DNA of 7,010 bases from an uncultured Polymorphobacter sp. (GTDB taxonomy: Bacteria > Pseudomonadota > Alphaproteobacteria > Sphingomonadales > Sphingomonadaceae). Below are positions 1 through 6,207 of the stretch, in pieces (position 1 is the stretch's first letter; every line of letters begins with the position of its first letter). Made by a program: the position numbers and the translations under genes. The notes under the pieces are model-generated. The model did not search any database and had not been told where the DNA came from. It worked only from the letters and a program-made list of their open reading frames with translations. The stretch covers positions 1 to 7,010 of the forward strand of contig CALMPZ010000233.1 in the NCBI GenBank assembly GCA_937871645.1, read 5' to 3'.

Positions 1-18
1 CTGCCCGCCGGAGGCCCT
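1..18. repeat. Partial copy of a dispersed palindromic (REP-like) repeat, left edge
   Basis: The first 18 bases, CTGCCCGCCGGAGGCCCT, are identical to the last 18 bases of the window and are the exact reverse complement of 6919-6936. Only one arm is visible; the rest of the element, if complete, lies left of the window. On the minus strand this arm starts inside the TAG stop codon (19-17) of the DUF202 gene, so the repeat begins where that gene ends. The matching arm in the sirtuin gene has the same orientation relative to its gene. Confidence 0.8.
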
Positions 19-475
19 AAAGCACGCCGCTGCTGACAGCGCGCAGCCCGATCGTCAGCAGCGCCCACAGCCCGAGCAGCACCATCAGGAACGACACGAT
101 CAGCGTCAGCGATACCGGGAAGCCGTCGCCGCCTTGCAGGAAGCCGCGGCGCTTGAAGTCCTCGCGCAGCGAGTGCAGCGTCTGCATGTAGCGGTAGTGG
201 TTGGCGATGCCGAGGATCATCAGCAGGATGCCGAGCGCGATCAACGCCATGCCGAATCGCGTCGGCGCCTGCGACGCCAGCAGCCCGCGCGCATCGTCGC
301 GGCTAATGAAGTTGGTAAAGAAGCTATAGATGGTGAAGCCGAAGCCGATCATCGACAATGAAGTGCGCAGGATGGCCATCATAGTGCGCTCGGCAGCCAT
401 GCGGGTGCGCTGGAAAGCCAGCGACGTGCGCATCGATGCCATCTTGTCGCCGGGGCTCAGGTCTTCGAAACTCAT
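17..475 (-). CDS. DUF202 family small integral membrane protein (YidH-like)
   Basis: This encodes a 152-residue inner-membrane protein of unknown function. It matches the DUF202 family by its conserved N-terminal block: an ERTMMAILRTSLSMIGFGF stretch (about residues 29-47) preceded by the LAFQRTRMA segment. Three hydrophobic segments are visible at roughly residues 38-56, 74-93 and 119-144, with a charged loop (REDFKRR) between the second and third. The reading frame stays open upstream to an ATG at 526. I chose the ATG at 475 because GGAGGT (486-481) lies 5 bases before it and the family homology starts there. The gene is divergent from the DUF1622 gene, and its stop codon overlaps the 18-base repeat at the window edge. 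No biochemical role is established for the family that I could name with confidence. Confidence 0.85.
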   Translation of the reverse strand: MSFEDLSPGDKMASMRTSLAFQRTRMAAERTMMAILRTSLSMIGFGFTIYSFFTNFISRDDARGLLASQAPTRFGMALIALGILLMILGIANHYRYMQTLHSLREDFKRRGFLQGGDGFPVSLTLIVSFLMVLLGLWALLTIGLRAVSSGVL

Positions 476-625
476 GCGGCACCTCCGCGGTCGTTTTGCA
501 CCAAGCGCGCGCGCCAGACAATGCAACGCTGCGGCATAGCGGTCTAGCGCAAGGATATAGCGTTACAGTCTGGCGGCTATGTGTAAGATGCGGCGGTGGT
601 TCGACACTGGTGACGGGGAAAATCG

Positions 626-1009
626 GTGATTGAAGTCTATTTTCGCGAATTTGCAGCGGCGATTGCGCTGGCGGTCGAGGCGGCGGTGGTGCTGATCGTG
701 GCGATCGGGGCCGGCGAGGCGCTGTTCAAGACCGTCCAGCTGATCTTCAACGGCGGGCTGTCGAACGAGGGGCGCCGCGATATCTGGCTGCGCTTTGCCA
801 TCTGGATTCTGCTGGCGCTGGAGTTCGCGCTGGCGAGCGACATCATCCGCACGGCGATTGCGCCGAGTTGGGACGATGTCGGCAAGCTGGGTGCGATTGC
901 CGCGATCCGCACCGGGCTCAACTGGTTCCTCGCCAAGGACATCGAGGAGTATTCGGCGCGCAAGTCGGGTGGCGAGCGCGGCGAAAAGTCGGGAATCACC
1001 GAGGTCTGA
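626..1009 (+). CDS. DUF1622 family small membrane protein
   Basis: This is a 127-residue membrane protein of unknown function. It resembles the DUF1622 family in its central motif, which reads WLRFAIWILLALEFALASDI (about residues 54-73), then RTAIAPSW and an AAIRTGLNWFLAKDIE stretch (about 92-107). Three membrane segments are likely (roughly 10-30, 54-73 and 85-104), followed by a short charged cytoplasmic-type tail rich in Lys, Arg and Glu. The start is a GTG at 626, with a modest purine-rich site (GGGGAA, 615-620) 5 bases upstream; the protein begins close to the first hydrophobic segment, as expected. It converges on the BASS transporter gene with only 9 bases between the stop codons. Nothing in the sequence links it functionally to its neighbours. 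Confidence 0.8.
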   Translation: MIEVYFREFAAAIALAVEAAVVLIVAIGAGEALFKTVQLIFNGGLSNEGRRDIWLRFAIWILLALEFALASDIIRTAIAPSWDDVGKLGAIAAIRTGLNWFLAKDIEEYSARKSGGERGEKSGITEV

Positions 1010-1018
1010 ACGGTCGCC

Positions 1019-1879
1019 TCAGCCGCGGCGCGCAATGACCCGCCGGCGCCAGCGGATATATGGAATCGTCAGGATAATCGTCACCGCGGTATAGATCAGC
1101 ACGCTGACCAGAATCAGCGGTTGTTCGGCGGTGAAGGTGGCCGTTGACAACGCGATGGCGACACCGGGGTGGCGTGCGGCACTGGTCAGCGCCAGCGCGC
1201 CGCGGTTGCGTTCGTCGGGGCCGCCGAGCCAGTGCCCGACCGCCAGCGCGAACAACGAAATGGCAATCGCGGTCAGCATGACGCCCGAACCGATGGCTTC
1301 AGCGATGCGCGGGCCGACTTTGAACAGTACGACCAGTACTGCAGCCACCAGCGACACCATGCCGGCCTGTGCAAGTCGGTGAAAACTGCGGCGCGCCAGT
1401 CCGGGGGCGTAGCGCCGGATCACGATGCCCAGCGCCAGCGGTGCGCCGATGGTCATGACCAGCACCTTGAAGATCGCCAGCGGCTCGAAACTGAGATCGC
1501 GACCGAACAAGGGGCCGATCAGCAAGGCATATAGCGGCGCCAGCACCAGCGAGGCGACGGCGGCGAGCACCTGGAGCGAGATGACATAACCGGCATCGGC
1601 ACCGGTCTTGGCCTCGCGGTTGGGCAGGATCGGCGGCATCGGCGACAGCGACAGCGCGATCAGCGCTGCGGGAATCGGCTGCTGCAGCGGCAGCGCCCAG
1701 GTGAAGAAGATGACGAACAGCGGCACGATGACGAACATCGCCAGCATTGCGCGCACCGCCATGCGCGGGTTGTCCTTGAGCGCGATCAGGTCTTCGGGGC
1801 GCGTCTGCATGCCGATCGACACGACGATCAGGAAGATGCTCGCGATGATCGTCAGCTTGACGAGGGTGACCGGATCCAT
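1019..1879 (-). CDS. BASS-family (bile acid:sodium symporter-like) transporter
   Basis: This encodes a 286-residue, strongly hydrophobic protein that fits the BASS family of secondary transporters (ten-helix type). Many hydrophobic segments are spaced through it, beginning at residues 6-24 and 41-63. Family-like motifs include LSPMPPILP at about 78-86, next to the first unwound-helix region, and ALTSAARHPGVAIALS at about 229-245, the second one. It ends in an Arg-rich cytoplasmic tail. The frame is open up to an ATG at 1957, but the ATG at 1879 is preceded by AGGAG (1889-1885) at 5 bases, and the extra 26 residues are Gly/Arg-rich and not membrane-like. The gene lies downstream of the sulfatase on the same strand, after a 180-base gap. 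Known BASS substrates are organic anions, including bile acids and steroid sulfates. Its position suggests uptake or export of a sulfatase-related anion, but the substrate is not determined. Confidence 0.8.
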   Translation of the reverse strand: MDPVTLVKLTIIASIFLIVVSIGMQTRPEDLIALKDNPRMAVRAMLAMFVIVPLFVIFFTWALPLQQPIPAALIALSLSPMPPILPNREAKTGADAGYVISLQVLAAVASLVLAPLYALLIGPLFGRDLSFEPLAIFKVLVMTIGAPLALGIVIRRYAPGLARRSFHRLAQAGMVSLVAAVLVVLFKVGPRIAEAIGSGVMLTAIAISLFALAVGHWLGGPDERNRGALALTSAARHPGVAIALSTATFTAEQPLILVSVLIYTAVTIILTIPYIRWRRRVIARRG

Positions 1880-2059
1880 GCCCACTCCTGCAACGCCGTG
1901 GCGGACGCCAACGCCCCGGCCAGCGCCTTGGAACATACTGCCCTCGGATGGGCTCAATATCCGGGGGCAGCTTCATGAATAGCCGGTGCCGGCGTGCAGC
2001 ACCGGTCCCCCATGAACGTTGCGGATGCCGCCGGGACTGGCGGCACCCGCTTTGTTGCG
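1880..2059. promoter_or_regulatory. Sulfatase-to-transporter spacer with two hairpins
   Basis: This 180-base spacer holds no convincing gene. Just after the sulfatase stop there is a 12-base inverted repeat (2021-2032 with 2039-2050, 6-base loop). It pairs fully in minus-strand RNA, with one G-U pair; in plus-strand RNA the same position is an A-C mismatch. A second hairpin follows (CCGGTGC at 1983-1989 with GCACCGG at 1999-2005, 9-base loop). Neither is followed by a T tract in the minus direction. They could attenuate or process the transcript between sulfatase and transporter, or end the sulfatase message. About 100 bases remain before the transporter start, enough for a separate promoter, though I do not see a clear one. 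Confidence 0.45.
2021..2050 (-). terminator. Possible terminator or intercistronic hairpin after the sulfatase gene
   Basis: The minus-strand RNA would form a 12-pair stem, GCGGGUGCCGCC with GGCGGCAUCCGC, around a 6-base loop, 9 bases after the sulfatase stop codon. The stem is very G+C-rich. No U run follows on the minus strand; a short T-rich stretch (TTTGTT) lies on the other side instead. It is therefore not a textbook intrinsic terminator and may instead stabilise the 3' end of the sulfatase message. Confidence 0.4.
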
Positions 2060-3562
2060 TCAGGCGCCGCCTGAGCCGGTCTGCTGCATTTTCTCGAGTA
2101 CGCTGGACAGGCTGAAGCTTGCGGCCTTCTGGCGTGGCGGGAAATCGACGAAGGTTGCAAGGAACTGCGCAACCAGCGGTTGCGCCGCGATCAGGATGAA
2201 GGCGTGGCTCATCCACCAGTCGTAGTAGGTGTTCGACGTGATGTCGGCCCATTCGTACGGGTCGGTGCGCAGGTTGAACAGTTTGGGCGCACGCAGCGTG
2301 ACGAGCGGCTCGGCCCAGATCAGGCAGGTGCCCATGACGCGCTGTTCCATGAACACGCACTTCCAGTTGTCGAAGCGCAATGCCGCCAGTTCGCCTTCGT
2401 CGGTCCAATAGACAAAGCCCGGACGTGGGCTGGGGCTCTTGCCGGTGATGTGGTCGAGCTGGTTGAAGCCGTCGATGTGGACCTTGTAGGTGGTGCCACC
2501 CATCTTGTGGCCGGCCAGCAGCTTTTCCTTGATGTCCGGCGCACCGGCAATCGCGGCGAGCGTCGGCAGCCAGTCGAGGTGCGCGACGATGTCGTTGGAA
2601 ACCGAACCCGGCTTGATATGGCCCGGCCAGCGGATCAGGCAGGGGACGCGGTAGGCGCCTTCCCAGCTGGTGTTCTTTTCGCTGCGGAACGGCGTCGTGC
2701 CGGCATCGGGCCAGCTGTTGCAATGCGGGCCGTTGTCGGTCGAGTACATCACGAAGGTATCATCGACGATGTTGAGTTCGACCAACAGGTCGAGCAGCAC
2801 GCCGATCGCCTTGTCGTGATCGATCATCACGTCGTGATATTCCGACTGCCAGCGACCCGACTGGCCGAGGCTTTCGGGCTTGGCATAGGTGCGGAAGTGC
2901 ATGTGCGTCGTGTTGAACCAGACGAAGAACGGAATGCCCGCAGCGTTCTGGCGCTTGATGAAGTCGACGGTCTTGGCGGTGACTTCATCATCGATGGTCT
3001 GCATGCGCTTCTTGGTCAGCGGGCCGGTGTCGACGACCGTCTGGCCGCCCTTGCCGTCGGACTTGCAGTGCAGGACGCCGCGCGGGCCCATGTTCTTCCG
3101 GAAGTTCGGAAAATCCTTTTCGGGCGGATAGTCGCGGTCCTCGGGCTCTTCCTCGGCGTTCAGATGGTAGAGGTTGCCGAAGAACTCATCGAAACCATGG
3201 ACGGTCGGCAAGAACTTGTCCTGGTCGCCAAGGTGGTTCTTGCCGAACTGGCCGGTGGCATAGCCGAGCGACTTGAGCACGGTGGCAATCGTCGGATCTT
3301 CGGCCTGCAGGCCGACATCGGCACCGGGCATGCCGACCTTGGTCAAGCCGGTGCGTAGCCCGCACTGGCCGGTTATGAAGCTGGCGCGACCGGCGGTGCA
3401 GCTCTGCTCGGCATAGTAATCAGTGAACAGCATGCCTTGTTCGCCGATGCTGTCGATGTTGGGGGTGCGGTACCCCATCATGCCCTTGGTGAAGATCGAC
3501 AGGTTCGATTGACCGACGTCATCGCCCCACATGATCAGGATATTGGGTTTTCCGCCTGGCAT
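2060..3562 (-). CDS. Sulfatase (arylsulfatase-like, formylglycine-dependent type I), no signal peptide
   Basis: This 500-residue enzyme is predicted to hydrolyse sulfate esters, releasing inorganic sulfate. Hallmarks of type I sulfatases are visible. The metal-binding aspartates are D14-D15 in MWGDDVG. The active-site signature is C55-T-A-G-R59 in SCTAGRASFITGQ, where C55 would be oxidised to formylglycine. K108 and H110 lie in FGKNHLGD, H220 in NTTHMH, D276-N277 in YSTDNGPH, and K296 in RSEKNTSWEGAYRVP. The signature is the C-x-A-x-R variant rather than the commoner C-x-P-x-R. AGGAGG (3573-3568) lies 5 bases before the ATG at 3562, which fixes the start. The protein then begins MPGGKPNILIMWGDD with no signal peptide, so it is predicted to be cytoplasmic. 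It lies between a LysR regulator gene and a BASS transporter gene on the same strand. No formylglycine-generating enzyme is encoded in this window. The substrate is unknown. Confidence 0.92.
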   Translation of the reverse strand: MPGGKPNILIMWGDDVGQSNLSIFTKGMMGYRTPNIDSIGEQGMLFTDYYAEQSCTAGRASFITGQCGLRTGLTKVGMPGADVGLQAEDPTIATVLKSLGYATGQFGKNHLGDQDKFLPTVHGFDEFFGNLYHLNAEEEPEDRDYPPEKDFPNFRKNMGPRGVLHCKSDGKGGQTVVDTGPLTKKRMQTIDDEVTAKTVDFIKRQNAAGIPFFVWFNTTHMHFRTYAKPESLGQSGRWQSEYHDVMIDHDKAIGVLLDLLVELNIVDDTFVMYSTDNGPHCNSWPDAGTTPFRSEKNTSWEGAYRVPCLIRWPGHIKPGSVSNDIVAHLDWLPTLAAIAGAPDIKEKLLAGHKMGGTTYKVHIDGFNQLDHITGKSPSPRPGFVYWTDEGELAALRFDNWKCVFMEQRVMGTCLIWAEPLVTLRAPKLFNLRTDPYEWADITSNTYYDWWMSHAFILIAAQPLVAQFLATFVDFPPRQKAASFSLSSVLEKMQQTGSGGA

Positions 3563-3633
3563 GGTTTCCTCCTCGACTATTGTTGCAGTTCGTCACGAAT
3601 TTCAGGTCTGTGCAGTAATCACACACACCGACT

Positions 3634-3651
3634 CTGGCGTCTTCACGCCAG
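3634..3651. terminator. Tight 7-bp hairpin between LysR gene and sulfatase
   Basis: A perfect 7-base stem with a 4-base CTTC loop lies 109 bases past the LysR stop and 71 bases before the sulfatase start. No T run follows on either strand. It may end or protect the LysR transcript, or it may be a DNA-level binding dyad for the regulator. Confidence 0.3.
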
Positions 3652-3736
3652 GGGCCGGTGATTTGATATCAAGCCAATGCTTAATGCAAGTTACACGCGG
3701 GTGCGGTCGCGCCTAGTCCCGAAACAGTTTGACCGC

Positions 3737-3748
3737 GATAACCTGGGG
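3737..3748 (+). promoter_or_regulatory. Candidate regulator motif, copy 1 (GATAACCTGGGG)
   Basis: This 12-base sequence lies 12 bases beyond the LysR stop codon, on the sulfatase side. It matches 11 of 12 bases with the motif at 4699-4688 on the opposite strand. It forms part of a TAACC-TGG-GGTTA dyad. A LysR binding site is a reasonable guess, but two copies are weak statistical support. Confidence 0.3.
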
Positions 3749-3760
3749 TTACCGCGCGGC

Positions 3761-4678
3761 CTATCCGGTGAATGCGACTTCGATGAGGTCGAGCACCTTC
3801 TGCGCGGGCCGCGACAAGGGACGCCCTGCGGGCTGGGCACAATGAATGCGGTGCCGGTAGGTAACGCCGGCAATATCGAGCGGCACGACGCCATGTCGGC
3901 GCTGTAACCGCTGCACGATACGCGGCGACGAGAACGATACCATGTCCGATGTTTCAACGACCTCGCCAAGCAGTTCGGAATCGTCGCACTGGAAACCTGT
4001 CGGCAGATCGTTCACGCCCAAAGCCGGCAAGAACCAGTCGAGGAAGGCGCGGGTCAACCTGACGTGGGCGAACTTCCACGCTTTCAGATCATGCATTGCA
4101 ACTTTTGGCTGCAGCGTCAGCGGGTGGCCTTGCCGCACGAAGAACACCGGTGCCAAGTCATCCACAACGCGCGTCTGGATGCTGATTGGCACCGCGATAT
4201 TGTCGCAACTGCCGATGAACATATCGATGTCGCCCCGGATCAGCCGTTCGAGCTGGTCGACAGGTTTGCCGATGTCCATTTCGATGGCGATGCCGGGATG
4301 GTCGGTGTGGCAGCGTGCAATGACCAGCGACGAAATCATCGGCGCCGGAATCGGCCCGGCGCCGATGCGGACGCGGCCGGTTTCGGACAGCAGCTCGTCG
4401 CGCAGGTCGCGGTGGATGGCCTCCAACTCGAGCAGGATCTGGCGGCCGCGACGCAGCAGCAGCGTGCCAATTTCGGTCGCCACCGCGCCGGTGGTCGAAC
4501 GCTCGAACACCACCATGCCGAGCCGGTCTTCGATCAGCCGGATATTCTTGCTCAGCCCCGGCTGCGTCATCCCGAGCGCATCGGCGGCGCGGCGGATGCT
4601 GCCGTGATCGGCGACCGCCAGCAGTTGGGCAATGTCGCGCGATCCCAGCGCTCCATAGCCCGGCCGCTCAGAATTCAT
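3761..4678 (-). CDS. LysR-type transcriptional regulator
   Basis: This is a 305-residue DNA-binding regulator of the LysR family. The N-terminal winged helix-turn-helix spans about residues 14-73, with the family pattern HGSIRRAADALGMTQPGLSK (25-44) and IRLIEDRLGMVVFERS (46-61). A linker helix follows (about 74-98). The periplasmic-binding-protein-like effector domain starts near residue 101 (GRVRIGAGPI) and runs to the end. Length is typical. The start is the ATG at 4678, with a moderate purine-rich stretch (GGGGATA) upstream and an in-frame N-terminus only slightly longer than the domain needs. The gene is transcribed toward the sulfatase on the same strand, unlike the common divergent LysR arrangement. 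It probably regulates the sulfatase and transporter and perhaps itself, since a near-identical 12-base motif lies just before its start and just after its stop. The co-inducer is unknown. Confidence 0.92.
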   Translation of the reverse strand: MNSERPGYGALGSRDIAQLLAVADHGSIRRAADALGMTQPGLSKNIRLIEDRLGMVVFERSTTGAVATEIGTLLLRRGRQILLELEAIHRDLRDELLSETGRVRIGAGPIPAPMISSLVIARCHTDHPGIAIEMDIGKPVDQLERLIRGDIDMFIGSCDNIAVPISIQTRVVDDLAPVFFVRQGHPLTLQPKVAMHDLKAWKFAHVRLTRAFLDWFLPALGVNDLPTGFQCDDSELLGEVVETSDMVSFSSPRIVQRLQRRHGVVPLDIAGVTYRHRIHCAQPAGRPLSRPAQKVLDLIEVAFTG

Positions 4679-4687
4679 CGGCTATAT

Positions 4688-4699
4688 CCCCAGGTAATC
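4688..4699 (-). promoter_or_regulatory. Candidate regulator motif, copy 2 (GATTACCTGGGG), LysR leader
   Basis: This is the near-identical partner of the motif at 3737-3748, in inverted orientation. It ends 9 bases before the LysR start codon and overlaps the likely ribosome-binding stretch. A second small dyad, ACCC-T-GGGT (4704-4712), lies next to it. Binding here would place the regulator downstream of the likely transcription start, a position suited to autorepression. Confidence 0.3.
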
Positions 4700-4715
4700 A
4701 CGCACCCTGGGTTGG

Positions 4716-4743
4716 CTTATAGCGCGAATGTGGCGCGGGTCTA
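4716..4743 (-). promoter_or_regulatory. Possible LysR gene promoter
   Basis: On the minus strand TAGACC (4743-4738) and TATAAG (4721-4716) are separated by 16 bases. They match the sigma-70-type consensus at four and five of six positions. A start about 7 bases downstream would give a leader of roughly 30 bases covering the candidate operator and ribosome-binding site. Confidence 0.35.
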
Positions 4744-4865
4744 ACCGCAAAGCGCGGCTGCCATCCATGCGCTGCGGCGGAGTCGCATTTCGCCGCGATT
4801 GCCGTTAATCTGCGGAACCGGCAGGTTCGCGTTGCGGCGCGCGGCACGTACGGTCAGGGAGACTC

Positions 4866-5402
4866 ATGTTTAGAACCATTGCAGTTGTCGTGGCACTGGC
4901 GCTGGCGGTGCTGTTTGGCCGCGCAGCACTGTCATCGGGTGATTTCCAGGTCGAAAGTGCGCGCGTCATCGAAGCCGCGCCGAAGGATATCATGCCCTAT
5001 CTCGACAATTTCCACGGCTGGGCCGTCTGGTGGCCGCCCGAGCGCCAGAACCCCGGCGTGGAGCGGCGCTTCAGCGGCAGCGCCAGCGGCGCCGGTGCGG
5101 TCTATGACTGGACGACCGCCGGCGTGGCGGGCAGCGGCCGCATGACGATCAGCAGCGCACAGCCCGATTTCCTGAACATCGCGGTTGATCAGCGCCAGCC
5201 GCGCGCGATGCAGGCGACCATTGAGTTCCGGCTGGCACCGGTCGATGGCGGCACCCGCATCTCGGTCAAATATACCGGCCACCACGGGCTGTGGACGCGG
5301 TTGCGGCATCCGCTGGGCATCGATACCGAGCCGCTCGAAATGCAGCTCGACGATGCCCTGACCTATCTCAAGCTCGCGGTCGAAGGCAACGCGCCGGCCT
5401 AA
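4866..5402 (+). CDS. SRPBCC-fold (polyketide cyclase/dehydrase-like) protein, exported or membrane-anchored
   Basis: This 178-residue protein has an N-terminal hydrophobic segment (about residues 4-22, TIAVVVALALAVLFGRAAL) followed by an SRPBCC/START-like ligand-binding domain. The domain shows the usual order: FQVESARVIEAAPKDIMPYL (27-46), the tryptophan-rich FHGWAVWWPPE block (49-59), a glycine-rich RRFSGSASGAGAVYDW strand (67-82), GSGRMTI (89-95), and a C-terminal amphipathic helix. The hydrophobic N-terminus is either a signal peptide or a membrane anchor; no lipobox cysteine or clear cleavage motif is obvious. AGGGAG (4856-4861) lies 4 bases before the ATG. The gene diverges from the LysR gene and converges on dapB, and its TAA overlaps the dapB TAG. 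Such proteins bind hydrophobic ligands, but no substrate can be assigned here. Confidence 0.8.
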   Translation: MFRTIAVVVALALAVLFGRAALSSGDFQVESARVIEAAPKDIMPYLDNFHGWAVWWPPERQNPGVERRFSGSASGAGAVYDWTTAGVAGSGRMTISSAQPDFLNIAVDQRQPRAMQATIEFRLAPVDGGTRISVKYTGHHGLWTRLRHPLGIDTEPLEMQLDDALTYLKLAVEGNAPA

Positions 5403-6181
5403 AGCCCCAGCACTTGCGCCATCGTGTAGCGCCCGGCCGGCTTGCCACCGAGCCACGCCGCCGCGCGCACCGCACCGCGCGCGAACAGTTCGCGGCCTTC
5501 GGCATGGTGGCTGATGACCAGCCGCTCGCCCTCGCCGGCGAACAGCACGCTATGGTCGCCCGCCGCCGAGCCGCCGCGCAACGAAGCAAAGCCGATTTCG
5601 CCGGCCTCGCGCGCCGGGCCGATACCGTCACGGCCGCGCTTGGCGACGCTCGCCAGCGCCACGCCGCGCCCCGATGCTGCTGCCACCCCCAGCGCCAGCG
5701 CGGTGCCCGACGGCGCGTCGCGCTTGTGGCGGTGGTGCAGTTCGGCGATTTCGATGTCCCAGTCGGTGCCGAGCAGCGCCGCCGCGCGTTCGACCAGCGC
5801 TGCCATCACTGTCACGCCCAGGCTGGTGTTGGCCGCTTGCAGGACCGCGATGCTGCGCGCCGCGCGGTCGATCTTGGCGTGGTGGCTGGCGTCGAGCCCG
5901 GTGGTGCCGACCAAAATCGCGCATTTGCCCGCGCATGCCGCCTCGAGGTTGTCGGCCAGCGCCTCGGGCGAGGTGAAATCGATCAGCACGTCGCAGTTGT
6001 GCGCGATCGCCGTGGCGTTGGCGCAGACGGTCAGCTTGTCGACGACCTTGCTGCCGACCGCGGGATGCCCGGCGCGCTCGGCGAGCCCGGCCAGCTGCAG
6101 TTCGGGCGTCGCGCCGACCGCGGCGATCAACGCCGCGCCCATGCGGCCGCCCGCACCCAAAATCCCGACCTTCACCGTCAC
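5399..6181 (-). CDS. dapB: 4-hydroxy-tetrahydrodipicolinate reductase
   Basis: DapB reduces 4-hydroxy-tetrahydrodipicolinate with NAD(P)H in the diaminopimelate/lysine pathway, in the cytoplasm. With a GTG start it is 260 residues, a normal length. The Rossmann motif VGILGAGGRMG lies at residues 5-15, DFTSPEA at 68-74 and VGTTG at 91-95. The catalytic block ELHHRHKRDAPSGTAL (147-162) holds the paired histidines H149-H150 and the proton-donor-type K153. The C-terminal RYTMAQVLGL is also typical. The frame is open to an ATG at 6202, but that ATG has no ribosome-binding site. GGAGGG (6196-6191) sits inside that extension, 9 bases before the GTG at 6181, so I prefer the GTG. The gene is divergent from the sirtuin gene and shares overlapping stop codons with the SRPBCC gene. 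Confidence 0.95.
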   Translation of the reverse strand: MTVKVGILGAGGRMGAALIAAVGATPELQLAGLAERAGHPAVGSKVVDKLTVCANATAIAHNCDVLIDFTSPEALADNLEAACAGKCAILVGTTGLDASHHAKIDRAARSIAVLQAANTSLGVTVMAALVERAAALLGTDWDIEIAELHHRHKRDAPSGTALALGVAAASGRGVALASVAKRGRDGIGPAREAGEIGFASLRGGSAAGDHSVLFAGEGERLVISHHAEGRELFARGAVRAAAWLGGKPAGRYTMAQVLGL

Positions 6182-6190
6182 CTGCGTATT

Positions 6191-6196
6191 CCCTCC
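6191..6196 (-). promoter_or_regulatory. Ribosome-binding site that decides the dapB start
   Basis: GGAGGG on the minus strand lies 9 bases before GTG 6181. It is inside the coding extension that would follow from an ATG start at 6202, and that ATG has no comparable site. This favours the GTG start. Confidence 0.6.
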
Positions 6197-6207
6197 GGCC
6201 ATTCGGC

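Larger units (their letters stand above)
3563..3760 (-). promoter_or_regulatory. Sulfatase leader / LysR 3' spacer with several dyads
   Basis: These 198 bases separate the LysR gene from the sulfatase gene and probably carry the sulfatase promoter and regulator sites. I see an 18-base dyad at 3634-3651 (CTGGCGT, CTTC loop, ACGCCAG), a perfect 10-base palindrome TTGATATCAA at 3663-3672, a TAACC/GGTTA dyad at 3739-3751, and GATAACCTGGGG at 3737-3748, which nearly matches a site in front of the LysR gene. A weak promoter-like pair on the minus strand is TTGCAT and TCAAAT with a 17-base spacer, just over the 10-base palindrome. No gene is supported here. Which dyads are operators and which end the LysR transcript cannot be told from sequence alone. 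Confidence 0.45.

Noticed and set aside
476..526. N-terminal extension of the DUF202 protein to an ATG at 526
   Set aside because: GGAGGT at ideal spacing marks the ATG at 475, and the extension is Arg/Lys-rich with no family similarity.
512..575. 8-base inverted repeat CGCCAGAC / GTCTGGCG in the DUF202-DUF1622 spacer
   Set aside because: The arms are 48 bases apart and a match this short is expected by chance fairly often in a spacer of this size; no other support for an operator.
1880..1957. N-terminal extension of the transporter to an ATG at 1957
   Set aside because: The 26 extra residues are Gly/Arg-rich and not conserved-looking, while AGGAG sits at ideal distance from the ATG at 1879.
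1299..2723. 474-codon minus-strand frame spanning the transporter and sulfatase 3' end
   Set aside because: It is a frame-shifted shadow of two real genes on the same strand; the translation is Arg/His/Gly-rich and has no recognisable domain.
2180..3358. Long plus-strand reading frame (392 codons) antisense to the sulfatase
   Set aside because: It lies wholly inside the well-supported sulfatase gene, its protein is low-complexity and rich in Val, Ala, Arg and Gly with no family motif, and long antisense frames are expected in G+C-rich genes.
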